Positions 10,286-18,601 of a DNA stretch of 64,000 bases are shown in pieces. The stretch covers positions 62,001-126,000 of the forward strand of contig NZ_BOOA01000008.1 in the NCBI RefSeq assembly GCF_016862995.1, written 5' to 3'. Under the pieces are notes generated by a model. The model searched no databases and was not told the origin of the DNA. It was given only the letters and a program-made list of their open reading frames with translations. The translations under genes were made by a program, and so were the position numbers. Each line of letters opens with the position of its first letter. Within the stretch, counting starts at the first letter, position 1. The stretch comes from Acrocarpospora phusangensis. Its GTDB lineage: Bacteria > Actinomycetota > Actinomycetes > Streptosporangiales > Streptosporangiaceae.

Positions 10286-11455
10286 GTGGATCACGTCGTG
10301 GTGGTGGGAGCCGGTCTGGCCGGCATCAGGAGCATCGAGGCGTTGCGGGCCCACGGGTTCGCCGGCCGCATCACGCTCGTCGGGGAGGAGCCCCATCGGC
10401 CCTACGACCGTCCCCCGCTCTCCAAGGCGGTGCTGCTCGGGGCCGCCGACTCCTCGGTGGTCGACTCCGACCTGGACGCGCTGGACGTCACCCTGCGGCT
10501 CGGCACGGCCGCCAAGGGCCTGCGCGAGGGCGTGCTGGAGACGACCGACGGAGAGCTCCAGTTCGACGGTCTCGTGGTCGCGACCGGCGCCACGCCGATC
10601 CGGCTGCGCGGCGAGGGCCACCAGCACGTGCTGCGCACCATCGACGACGCCCTCGCCCTGCGCGCCAAGCTCCTCCCGGAGACCCGGGTGGTGGTCATCG
10701 GCGCGGGCTGGATCGGCGCCGAGGTGGCCACCGCCGCCGCCCGCGCGGGCTGCCAGGTGACCGTCGTCGAGGCCGCCGACGCGCCGCTGGCCGGCGCGCT
10801 CCCGGTCGGTGCCTACACGATCCCCTGGTACGCGGAGGCCGGCGTGGAGCTCCGGCTCGGCACCAAGGTCGGCACCGTCGATCCGGACGGCCTGACCCTG
10901 CTCACGGGCGAGCGCATCCCGGCCGACGTGGTCGTCACCGGCGTCGGCGTACGGCCCGCGGTGGCCTGGCTGGAGGGCTCCGACGTGGAGCTGGACAACG
11001 GCGTCCTGGTGGACGAGCACCTGCGCACCTTCGCCCCCAACGTGGTCGCCGTCGGCGACTGCGCCAACTGGTGGTCGCGCCGGTTCGGCCGCCGGATGCG
11101 GATCGAGCACTGGGACAACGCGCTCAACGGCCCCGACGTCGCCGCCGCCACCCTCATGGGCGAGCAGGCCGTCTTCGACCCGGTGCCGTACTTCTGGTCC
11201 GAGCAGTTCAACCACATGGTCCAGTACGCCGGGCACCACGCCGGGGCCCGCATGGTGCTGCGCGGCGACCCGGAGCGGGACGCCGGCTGGTCGGTCTGCT
11301 GGCTGACCGACGGGCATCGCCTCAGCGCCATCCTCACCGTCGACCGGCCCCGTGATTTACTTCAGGGCCGCAGGCTCGTCGAAAGCCGCCAGAGAGTCGA
11401 CGTGGCACGGCTCGCCGACCCCGGCGTGACCCTGCGTGACTGCACTGTTGCGTAA
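10286..11455 (+). CDS. Ferredoxin/rubredoxin reductase-type NAD(P)-FAD oxidoreductase
   Basis: A 389-residue pyridine nucleotide-disulfide oxidoreductase of the ferredoxin reductase type. FAD site VVVGAGLAGIRSIEALR at the N-terminus, the PYDRPPLSK segment typical of this family, a second Rossmann motif VVIGAGWIGAEVATAAAR (about 135-152) for NAD(P)H, and the AVGDCANW flavin motif, followed by a reductase C-terminal domain. It probably passes electrons to a ferredoxin or P450 partner not encoded nearby. Divergent from thiO, with its own leaderless promoter. Confidence 0.9.
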   Translation: MDHVVVVGAGLAGIRSIEALRAHGFAGRITLVGEEPHRPYDRPPLSKAVLLGAADSSVVDSDLDALDVTLRLGTAAKGLREGVLETTDGELQFDGLVVATGATPIRLRGEGHQHVLRTIDDALALRAKLLPETRVVVIGAGWIGAEVATAAARAGCQVTVVEAADAPLAGALPVGAYTIPWYAEAGVELRLGTKVGTVDPDGLTLLTGERIPADVVVTGVGVRPAVAWLEGSDVELDNGVLVDEHLRTFAPNVVAVGDCANWWSRRFGRRMRIEHWDNALNGPDVAAATLMGEQAVFDPVPYFWSEQFNHMVQYAGHHAGARMVLRGDPERDAGWSVCWLTDGHRLSAILTVDRPRDLLQGRRLVESRQRVDVARLADPGVTLRDCTVA

Positions 11456-11498
11456 TCGAGGTGTTTCATGGCCGGTGGCATGTGGTAATGCTGGTTTC

Positions 11499-11873
11499 GT
11501 GACGCTTACTGTTGCGCAGATCGACCGAGAGACCGACCAGCTGGTGGGGGAGTGGCTCCCGCTGTCCGCGGTCGCGGAGAAGCTGCACCTGAGCATCGGC
11601 CGGGCCAAGCAGCTCATCAAGGACAAGAAGCTCGTCGGAGTCCGCCGGGGCGGCGGCGAGCCCCAGATCCCGGCGGTGTTCCTCGCCGGTGACGATGTCA
11701 TCAAGGGGCTGCCCGGCACCCTGACGGTGCTGGCCGACGCCGGCTACGGCGAGGTGGAGTCGATCCGCTGGCTGTTCACCAGCGACGACTCGCTTCCCGG
11801 CGCGCCCATCGACGCGATCGTGGCGGGCCGCCACACGGAGGTCAAGAGGCGGGCCCAGGCACTCGGCTTCTGA
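11499..11873 (+). CDS. Rv2175c-family winged-helix DNA-binding protein
   Basis: A 124-residue protein from the GTG at 11499; the longer frame to 11436 adds residues without family resemblance. The N-terminal GEWLPLSAVAEKLHLSIGRAKQLIKDKKLVGVRR is a helix-turn-helix, and the C-terminal part (ADAGYGEVESIRWLFTSDDSL...VKRRAQALGF) matches the Rv2175c C-terminal domain. In mycobacteria this protein is phosphorylated by PknL; here the PASTA kinase is 3.6 kb away in the same neighbourhood, which supports a conserved kinase-regulator pair. Confidence 0.85.
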   Translation: MTLTVAQIDRETDQLVGEWLPLSAVAEKLHLSIGRAKQLIKDKKLVGVRRGGGEPQIPAVFLAGDDVIKGLPGTLTVLADAGYGEVESIRWLFTSDDSLPGAPIDAIVAGRHTEVKRRAQALGF

Positions 11874-11894
11874 GCGCATGGCATCGTTGGCCGG

Positions 11895-12584
11895 GTGACT
11901 GAAGAGAATGCCCGGCAGCGTCTTTCGCGCGCCCTGCTCTACCTGTGCACCGACTCCCGGCGGGACCGCGGCGACCTCGACGAGTTCCTGGACGCCGCGC
12001 TCGCGGGCGGGGTCGACATCCTCCAGCTCCGGGAGAAGGGGCTGGAGGCGCGGGAGGAGCTCGCGCTGCTCGAACGGTTCCGTGCGGCCTGCGACCGGCA
12101 CGGGGCGCTGCTGGCGGTCAACGACCGGGCCGACCTGGCGTACGCGGCCGGGCTGGCGGGGTTCGCCCCCGACGTGCTGCACCTGGGTCAGGACGACCTG
12201 CCCGTCGCGGCCGCGCGGGCGATCCTCGGCTCCGGCGTGCTGATCGGCAGGTCCACGCACGCCGACGCGGAGGCTTCGGCGGCGGACGTGGAACCCGGTG
12301 TGGACTACTTCTGCTGCGGTCCGATCTGGCCGACCCCGACCAAACCGGGCCGCCCCGCCCCGGGCCCCGGCCTGCTCCGCCACGCGGCGACCTTGAGCCG
12401 CCCGTGGTTCGGCATCGGTGGCATCGACCTCGCCAACCTCGACGAGGTCCTGTCGTACGGCGCCCGGCGCGTGGTCGTCGTGCGTGCGATCACGGAGGCG
12501 AGCGACCCGAAGGCCGCCGCCGCCGAGTTCAAGCGCCGGCTGAATCAGGCCGGGCCGCTCAGTCCTCCCCTCGGAGGGCTTTGA
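11895..12584 (+). CDS. thiE: Thiamine-phosphate synthase ThiE
   Basis: A 229-residue TIM-barrel enzyme joining HMP pyrophosphate and thiazole phosphate. Visible family motifs: LQLREKG (substrate phosphate), [22 protein letters not shown], and [15 protein letters not shown] in the C-terminal half, ending with GIGGI. GTG start. Its 3' end overlaps convergently with the last gene of the GTPase operon by 26 bp. It completes the thiazole branch started by thiOSG on the other strand. Confidence 0.93.
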   Translation: MTEENARQRLSRALLYLCTDSRRDRGDLDEFLDAALAGGVDILQLREKGLEAREELALLERFRAACDRHGALLAVNDRADLAYAAGLAGFAPDVLHLGQDDLPVAAARAILGSGVLIGRSTHADAEASAADVEPGVDYFCCGPIWPTPTKPGRPAPGPGLLRHAATLSRPWFGIGGIDLANLDEVLSYGARRVVVVRAITEASDPKAAAAEFKRRLNQAGPLSPPLGGL

Positions 12585-14847
12585 GCACCTGGTCGGGTGC
12601 CAGCGCGAAGACGACCACGACGTCGCGTTCGTCCGGCTTCTTGGGCACGTGCAGCACGCAGGGGCAGTTCTTGACGGCTTTGAGTCCGTCCAGGGCCGTT
12701 TCCGCGTTGGCTTGGGTGAGCTGTCCCGTAGTGTCGCGGCAGTCGCCCGCGCCTGCGATCAGGCTGACGCAGGGCGGTGCCTCGGCTCCGTGGAGGGGTG
12801 CGGCGATGGCCGCGAGCGCCTGGGCCAGGATCACCGGTGACACGGTGGAGCACTTACTCGAGTCGTCTTCGCAGTTCTTAACGGAAGTGACGCTCGTTTC
12901 GAGAAGCCCGATCTGGTTCAGGTGGGATTCGTCGCCGGTCAGTCCGAGCTTGGCCCGGTACTCCTGATGCCACCATTTCTCGTCGGTCTCGCTGAGCGGG
13001 CACGTGTAGGGGTGGTACTGCCCGTATCCGCCGTAGCACGTGTTCGGGGTGCTCTCCACCAGGCGGTCGATCAGCTTTCTCAGGTGGCTGACCGGCTGTG
13101 GCAGGAACGGGTCGGCGTTTCCGGCCAGTGCCGTGATGTCGCCCGTCCGCCAGTTGACCGTCACCACGAGGCCGTCGGCGCCGCCGAGCGCTTGTTCGGC
13201 GGCGGTCTGCGTGGCCGGGTCGATGGTGAGCCGGTGCGGGACGGGCCGGCACCACCAGGTGACGGCCGGAATCCGGCAGTCGGCCGCTGACGGCCTGGCC
13301 TGGTCGAGGGTGGTGGCCAGGGGCTCGTTTCCGGCGCGGTCGAGTTCCGTTCCGTCGGCCGCGAGCAGGGCGCGCGGTGGGATCGGGGACGGGGGAGCCG
13401 TTCCGACGGCGATGGTGCCGGCCGCGATCGCGGGGACGAGGATCAGGACCGGGATGAGGGGCAGGCCACGCCGGGGGCGGTCCGCTCGGGCCGCGCCCAT
13501 GGCCAGGCCGAGGGCGGCGAAGACGGTGAGCAGGGCCACCGGTTGGGCGGTCGGCAGGAACGGGGTGACCGAGCGGGGGAGGGAGGGCAGCCAGAGCGCC
13601 GCCAGGCCGTACAGGCAGGAGGCGGTGAACGACCAGGCGATGCCGGCCGACCAGAGTCCGGCCAGGGAGGTGTTCATGGAGATGGTCCGGCCGATCACCG
13701 TGGCGGCGACCAGCGTGGACAGCGCCAGCACGAGCGCCACTCCGGCCAGGCCGAAGTCGAGTTCGAGCTGGGCGAGGACCCCGCCGGGACCGAAGTCACC
13801 CACCGGGGCGACGCCGGATCCAGGCCCCGAGCCGAAGTCGCCGCCGAGGCGGGTGGCCGTTTCCGCCGTGGTGGCCAGCCGGTCCAGGCCGAGGAAAGGT
13901 ACGGCGGTGAGGCCCCACAGTCCGGCCAGGGCCGTGACGAGGACCCCGAACGTGCTCAGGGCGAGCCAGACGGCCCGGCCGCGTCTGGCGGCGGCGTACA
14001 TCGGTACCGCGCCCGCCAGGGCGCTCACCGCCAGGCCCAGGTCCCGGGTGAAACCGGCCACGCACCAGACCGCCACCACGATCACGGCCGCTCCGAAGAC
14101 CGGTTCGCGGGCGGCTCCCGCGCCGAGCCAGCCGGCCAGCAGGCCCAGCAGGCCGGCCACCAGGAACAGTTCGGCTCCGGTGCTCCTGCCGTCGGGGATC
14201 CAGGAGGCGATCGCGGCCACCAGGACGGCGAAGGCCAGCGCGGCGGCGAAACCCGGTCGCCAGGTGAGGTGGCCGGCGGCGTCGGCGGCTCCCAGGAGCA
14301 GCAGGATCGCGCCCGCGTACACCAGGACGGCCAGGGCCACCGGGACGGGTGTGCGCGCCATCGTGGTGAGGTAGCCGAGCGCGGCCAGCACGGTCAGCGG
14401 CCCGGCGACGCCGAGCAGCGGCGCACGTCCCGGCTCGCGGTCCCGGCGGGCGACGGCCAGCAGCGCGGGCAGCACGAGCAGCGCGCCCGCCGCTCCGGCC
14501 AGCAGGGGACCGGGGGTCTCCACGTCCGGGCGGAAGCCTTCCACTGAGGCGACGTACCAGGCCAGGAGCGCGCCGGACAGCACCGCCCAGAGCAGCGCCG
14601 GGCCGACCCGCATGGCTGGGGCGGCCGAGGGCGGAGAGGGACGCCGGACCTGGATGGTGCGGTCCGGGTCGATCTCGGCTGTGGAGGCTGCGGAGCTCGT
14701 GGCCGCCATGGAGCCGGTAGAGCCGGTGGAGCCGGTGGAGCCGGTAGAGCCGGTGGGGGCCGTGGCGCGGGTGGCGGAGGTAGCGGGGACGGCGGAGGTG
14801 GAGGCCGTGGCGGGGTTGGCGGGGCGGCGCCGGGAGCGGCCGTTCAT
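12559..14847 (-). CDS. Large membrane protein resembling a SEDS glycosyltransferase fused to a degenerate PBP-like domain
   Basis: A 762-residue protein. A Thr/Ser/Gly repeat-rich N-terminus (about 1-65) is followed by roughly 13 hydrophobic segments (about 80-510) with a [18 protein letters not shown] stretch reminiscent of FtsW/RodA, then a soluble domain. That domain contains [17 protein letters not shown] and [16 protein letters not shown], which resembles the beginning of a class B penicillin-binding domain. The expected SxxK, SxN and KTG motifs are not seen, so it is probably non-catalytic. ATG overlaps the upstream stop (ATGA). It is the last gene of the seven-gene operon. The SEDS/PBP relation is inference from short motifs. 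Confidence 0.8.
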   Translation of the reverse strand: MNGRSRRRPANPATASTSAVPATSATRATAPTGSTGSTGSTGSTGSMAATSSAASTAEIDPDRTIQVRRPSPPSAAPAMRVGPALLWAVLSGALLAWYVASVEGFRPDVETPGPLLAGAAGALLVLPALLAVARRDREPGRAPLLGVAGPLTVLAALGYLTTMARTPVPVALAVLVYAGAILLLLGAADAAGHLTWRPGFAAALAFAVLVAAIASWIPDGRSTGAELFLVAGLLGLLAGWLGAGAAREPVFGAAVIVVAVWCVAGFTRDLGLAVSALAGAVPMYAAARRGRAVWLALSTFGVLVTALAGLWGLTAVPFLGLDRLATTAETATRLGGDFGSGPGSGVAPVGDFGPGGVLAQLELDFGLAGVALVLALSTLVAATVIGRTISMNTSLAGLWSAGIAWSFTASCLYGLAALWLPSLPRSVTPFLPTAQPVALLTVFAALGLAMGAARADRPRRGLPLIPVLILVPAIAAGTIAVGTAPPSPIPPRALLAADGTELDRAGNEPLATTLDQARPSAADCRIPAVTWWCRPVPHRLTIDPATQTAAEQALGGADGLVVTVNWRTGDITALAGNADPFLPQPVSHLRKLIDRLVESTPNTCYGGYGQYHPYTCPLSETDEKWWHQEYRAKLGLTGDESHLNQIGLLETSVTSVKNCEDDSSKCSTVSPVILAQALAAIAAPLHGAEAPPCVSLIAGAGDCRDTTGQLTQANAETALDGLKAVKNCPCVLHVPKKPDERDVVVVFALAPDQVLKALRGED
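14711..14755. repeat. Five-copy 9-bp tandem repeat in the SEDS-like gene
   Basis: GAGCCGGTR repeated five times without interruption. On the coding strand it adds TGS triplets to the N-terminal tail. Repeat number can change without frameshift. Confidence 0.85.
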
Positions 14848-16463
14848 CGCGCCGCTCCCAGCAGGACGGAGAGGACGATCAGCGCGCCCGCGCCCAGGCA
14901 CATGACCAGCGCGTAGCGTACGTGGCCGTACTCCTCGCGGAGGCGTTGCCGCAGGCCGGGCCTGGTGGCCGGTGGTGGCCGGTAGTCGATCGGGATGCCT
15001 TGCTCGGCGCACCACCGACGACCGAGCGCGCCCATGAAGTCGTCCCCGGCGATCTCCTGATTGAGCGTTCGCATCAGCTCCCGCACCCGGTCCAGCGGCG
15101 TGTCCGGGTCCGCGATCTCCGCGAGGCCCGCCTCCGGCGACGTCCGGCCCGCTTTGGCGACCCGCGGCGAGAGCTGCCGCACGGTCGGATCCGCCGGGTC
15201 AGACGGCCCGAGCGGCCCGAGCGGCCCGAGCGGCCCGAGCGGCCCGAGCGGCCCGAGCGGCCCGAGCGGACTGTGGGGACTGAGCGCGTTGGCCGAATCG
15301 CCAGAACTGGCCGAACCGGCGAATCCGGGGGAACCACCCGAACTGAGCAAACCGGCAGATCCGCCCGAGCCGGCCGGGCCGCCTGAACCGGCAGATCCGC
15401 CCGAACCGCCCGAGCCGCCTGAACCGCCTGAACCGGCCGAACCGCTCAAGACGGCCGAACCGCTCAAGCCGCCCGAACCGGCCGAGCCGGCCGAACCGCT
15501 CAAGCCGGCAGATCCGCCCGATCCGCCCGGGCCGCCCGAGCTGGCCGAACCGGCAGATCCGCTCAAGCCGCTCGAATCGGCGGAACCGGTGGAGTGGGCT
15601 GGATTGAGTGAATGGATTGGCCTGGGAGGGCGGGGCGATTGCCAGGCTTCGAGGAGTTTTCGTGCCGGCTGCGCGCCTTCCGCCTGGTAGCACTCCAGCA
15701 GTTCGTCCACGTCCACGGCACCGGGCGGCTCGTCCGGCTCGGCGGCGGTCAGATCCACCACGGTCCGGTCCCCGACCGGCCCATACGGCAGCCGCGGCAT
15801 GAACATCACATTCGGCAGCCGGATATTTCGCAATCCGCCCGGAAAACTCTCGTAAGTCGAGAACGTCCACCGCCAGTGCGGCTGCTCCCACTTCAGGATG
15901 TCGAGCATGCCCCACAGCAGCGGCAGGCAGTCCGCCACCCCCAGCCGATCCGACAGCACCATCAGCGGCGTGGCCGGACGCGCCAGCGCCGACCTGATCA
16001 ATGGACGCAGCCCGGCGGGCAGGTCCCGCGCCGCCCGGCTCAGGCGCTCACGGCCCACCGCGACCTGATCCCGCAGCCCTTCGGCCGGCACCGCCCACAA
16101 CTGCGGCCGTGGATCGGCCCCGGGCCCGATCCACGACCACCCGTGCAAGCTCAGCGCGAGCCGGGCGCTGACCTGCGACTCCGGACCCACCAGCACGTGC
16201 GTGACGTCCTCGCGCGAGTTCGTGTTCGGCCCCCTGGCCCGGTGCAGGATCGCCCCCCGCGACTCGAACACCAGGTAGGCCACACTGCTGTCCGGCCGGT
16301 CCCGCTCACCGTCGTCCTGCATCATCACGTACGGATCGAGCTGCCCGGTCCACCAGTCCAGCGGGTCACGCTGGGGCAGCGAGGTGGCCACCGGGCCGAC
16401 CCCGGCGTACCCGACCAGATCCCGGGAGCTGGTCGCGAACACGATCTGGTCCAGTACGTCCAT
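14844..16463 (-). CDS. GTPase-associated protein with low-complexity linker and C-terminal membrane anchor
   Basis: A 539-residue protein I do not firmly recognise. Residues 1-260 form a globular domain (DQIVFATSSRDLVGYAGVGPVATS at the start) that brings to mind the GTPase-associated GAP1-type proteins of NTPase-centred conflict operons, from memory only. Residues about 270-400 are a Gly/Ser-rich linker ending in seven LGP repeats. A helical segment (about 440-500) and one C-terminal membrane helix (about 515-535) follow. Start overlaps the GTPase stop as TGATG and its own stop overlaps the next start, so it is translated in step with the GTPase. Confidence 0.75.
   Translation of the reverse strand: MDVLDQIVFATSSRDLVGYAGVGPVATSLPQRDPLDWWTGQLDPYVMMQDDGERDRPDSSVAYLVFESRGAILHRARGPNTNSREDVTHVLVGPESQVSARLALSLHGWSWIGPGADPRPQLWAVPAEGLRDQVAVGRERLSRAARDLPAGLRPLIRSALARPATPLMVLSDRLGVADCLPLLWGMLDILKWEQPHWRWTFSTYESFPGGLRNIRLPNVMFMPRLPYGPVGDRTVVDLTAAEPDEPPGAVDVDELLECYQAEGAQPARKLLEAWQSPRPPRPIHSLNPAHSTGSADSSGLSGSAGSASSGGPGGSGGSAGLSGSAGSAGSGGLSGSAVLSGSAGSGGSGGSGGSGGSAGSGGPAGSGGSAGLLSSGGSPGFAGSASSGDSANALSPHSPLGPLGPLGPLGPLGPLGPLGPSDPADPTVRQLSPRVAKAGRTSPEAGLAEIADPDTPLDRVRELMRTLNQEIAGDDFMGALGRRWCAEQGIPIDYRPPPATRPGLRQRLREEYGHVRYALVMCLGAGALIVLSVLLGAAR
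15204..15266. repeat. Seven-copy perfect 9-bp tandem repeat
   Basis: CGGCCCGAG repeated seven times without interruption. On the coding strand it encodes Leu-Gly-Pro triplets inside the linker of the GTPase partner. A less regular Gly/Ser-coding repeat tract lies next to it at about 15290-15600. Confidence 0.9.
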
Positions 16464-17554
16464 CAGGATTCCCCCTGGTCGCCGCGCTCGAAGCCGGGCA
16501 GCAGCCCGGTCATGGCGAGGATGGACAGCAGCGGCAGGAGCACCCGCTGCGGGCTGGCTCCGCGGGGCAGCTGGTCGCCGCGCGGGTTGGTGCCGGTGGC
16601 CGACACGAAGTGCAGCGTGCTGTGCGCGGAGGCGTGGAAGGGGCCCAGCCAGGCTTCCGCGCCGTGCTGGTAGAGGAACGCGTACGCGTCCCGGCTCTCG
16701 GCCGCGATGGTCTCGGCCGAGAAGCGCTCAGGTGTGACCGGCGAGCGCCACCAGCGGTCCACCGGCGGCTGGAAGCGCAGCAGGTCGGCCTTGGCGATGG
16801 CGACCGTGGTCGGGATGGACAGCAGGTTGCGCTCGGAGCGCAGCTGGTCCAGGACCACGCCGAAGGCGTCGTCGCCCAGCTGGGCCGCCTGCCCGGCGGC
16901 GTCGCCGAAGGGGACCAGCGCGGGGGTGGCCCTGACCGGGTCCACCACGAAGATCAGCGCGTCCGCCGCCATCAGGAAGCGGGCGCCCTTCTCGGTCTTC
17001 TGCAGGTCCTCCCCGGCCACGTCGAAGAAGGCGACCGTACGGGTCCGCGCGTCGGCGGCGGAGGCCGAGCCGATCACGAACGCGTCCGCGAAGCCGACGA
17101 CCGCCGGGGGAGTCTGCGGCAGCACCTGCCCCTTCTCCAGCAGCCGGCGTACGCCCTCCAGGAACCGTTTGTGCAGCCCGATGTCGAGCGCGCTCACGTT
17201 CAGCCCGAACGGCTGCAGCCCGCCCCTGACCAGGGCGCCGACGATGGCCGCCAGCAGGTGCGTCTTGCCCGTCGCGTACGTGCCGACCAGCCCGATGATC
17301 AGCGGGTTGGGGTCGGTGCCGTACGTGGAGGCCATGTAGTGCGCGTCGGTGTCCCCCGACGGATTGGGGCACTTCTTGTACGCCGTGCGCAGCAGGTGGT
17401 TCCGTTTGACCCGGTCCCCGATCCTGCTCAGATCCAGCGGCTGGTACTGCCCGTTCACCATCTCGTACATGTCCTGCTCGTCCCAGACGAACTGGTCCAG
17501 GCAGATCGGGCAGCGGATCAGCCGCACCGTGACACTGCCGTTCTTCTTGGCCAC
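16463..17554 (-). CDS. TRAFAC-like P-loop GTPase with N-terminal zinc ribbon
   Basis: A 363-residue protein. The N-terminus has CPIC (15-18) and a further Cys at 62, probably a small zinc-binding element. Walker A is GTYATGKT (91-98), the switch II/Walker B region reads FFDVAGED (176-183), and AIAKADLL is the likely base-recognition motif. These are features of translation-factor-type GTPases used in bacterial signalling or conflict operons rather than ribosomal GTPases. GTG start with a GAGGAG site nine bases after the pseudokinase stop; its own stop overlaps the next start. Soluble, no membrane segment. Confidence 0.85.
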   Translation of the reverse strand: MAKKNGSVTVRLIRCPICLDQFVWDEQDMYEMVNGQYQPLDLSRIGDRVKRNHLLRTAYKKCPNPSGDTDAHYMASTYGTDPNPLIIGLVGTYATGKTHLLAAIVGALVRGGLQPFGLNVSALDIGLHKRFLEGVRRLLEKGQVLPQTPPAVVGFADAFVIGSASAADARTRTVAFFDVAGEDLQKTEKGARFLMAADALIFVVDPVRATPALVPFGDAAGQAAQLGDDAFGVVLDQLRSERNLLSIPTTVAIAKADLLRFQPPVDRWWRSPVTPERFSAETIAAESRDAYAFLYQHGAEAWLGPFHASAHSTLHFVSATGTNPRGDQLPRGASPQRVLLPLLSILAMTGLLPGFERGDQGES

Positions 17555-17563
17555 GACGGCTCC

Positions 17564-18601
17564 TCACAGCTCGGCGATCAGACCGGCGGCCACCAGGCCG
17601 CCGATGACGAGGACCAGCCCGATCAGCGCCCAGCGCAGCGGGAACCGCCTCGCGGGCGGCGGGGGCGGCTGCGGCGGACCGGTCCTGCGCGCGACCTCGG
17701 CGTCGTAGCGGCGCAGCCCTTCGGCGAACCGCTGGTCGGTGCCGTCCTGGGCGGCCAGCACCAGCGGCTCGGCCCGCAGCCGGGCCAGCATCGCCGCCGC
17801 GGTCGGCCGGGACCGCTCCTCGGGATCGAACGCCTGCTGGAGCAGGTTGCGCAGGGCGGGGCCGCCCACGTCCAGGTCGGGGCCGTGGTCCATGGCCTCC
17901 ACCCGCTTCCCCGTCGCGATCATGAACACCAGCAGGGCGGCCGACCAGATGTCGGAGCCCGGATGGGCCGGATGGCCGCTGCCCCGCCGCTCGGGCGCCC
18001 CCCACGGCGCCGGGAGCGGCGGGGCGGCCTCGCCGCGCAGGGTGGCCCGGCCGAAGCCGCCCATGCGGACGCGGTCCCCGTCCCAGGTCACGGCAGCCCC
18101 GTCGGCGTGGCCGTCAAGGCCGCCGATGCCGCCGATGCCGCCGTGCACCACGCCGGCCCGGTGCAGCGCGTCCAGGCCGCGGAACAGGCTCACCTGGAAG
18201 GCGCGCTGCTGGTCCAGCAGGAGCTGCCCGGCGAACGCGGCCGCGGGCTCGTCGGAGTAGGCGGGGAAGACCACGCACGGCTCCTCGCCGTCCGCGTCGT
18301 ACGCGACCAGCCTGGCCAGTTCGTCCGGGTACGTCTGCGCGCCCAGCCGCCTGGTCAGCCGGACCCCGATCCTGATCTCGTTCTCCAGCAGCGCGTACAG
18401 GCCCGGGTCGGACGCGCCGGCCGCGCGGGGCACGTAGCGCATGGTGAAGCGCTCGCCCGTGGTCCTCCGGACCAGGGTGCGCTCCGCGAACGGCCCGGTA
18501 CCGGGCTCCAGGGGCGGGGAGTCGAGCGCGGTCAGCGACAGCGGCTTGCCGTACGGGTCGAGGAGGAAGATGCGCTCGGTGGTGTGGTCGGTGGGCTTCA
18601 C
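17564..18601 (-). CDS. Membrane-anchored pseudokinase
   Basis: A 345-residue protein with a protein-kinase-like fold in its first 270 residues (LFRGLDALHRAGVVHGG, then APERR...GSDIWSAALLVFMIATGKR). The catalytic HRD is replaced by HGG and the DFG by GFG (VRMGGFGRATL), and no VAIK Lys is evident, so phosphotransfer is unlikely. A proline-rich segment (PPQPPPPPARR) leads to one C-terminal membrane helix, giving a tail-anchored topology with the domain in the cytoplasm. The GTG start overlaps the upstream stop (GTGA). In this operon it is probably a scaffold or sensor for the GTPase or tubulin-like protein. Confidence 0.85.
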   Translation of the reverse strand: MKPTDHTTERIFLLDPYGKPLSLTALDSPPLEPGTGPFAERTLVRRTTGERFTMRYVPRAAGASDPGLYALLENEIRIGVRLTRRLGAQTYPDELARLVAYDADGEEPCVVFPAYSDEPAAAFAGQLLLDQQRAFQVSLFRGLDALHRAGVVHGGIGGIGGLDGHADGAAVTWDGDRVRMGGFGRATLRGEAAPPLPAPWGAPERRGSGHPAHPGSDIWSAALLVFMIATGKRVEAMDHGPDLDVGGPALRNLLQQAFDPEERSRPTAAAMLARLRAEPLVLAAQDGTDQRFAEGLRRYDAEVARRTGPPQPPPPPARRFPLRWALIGLVLVIGGLVAAGLIAEL

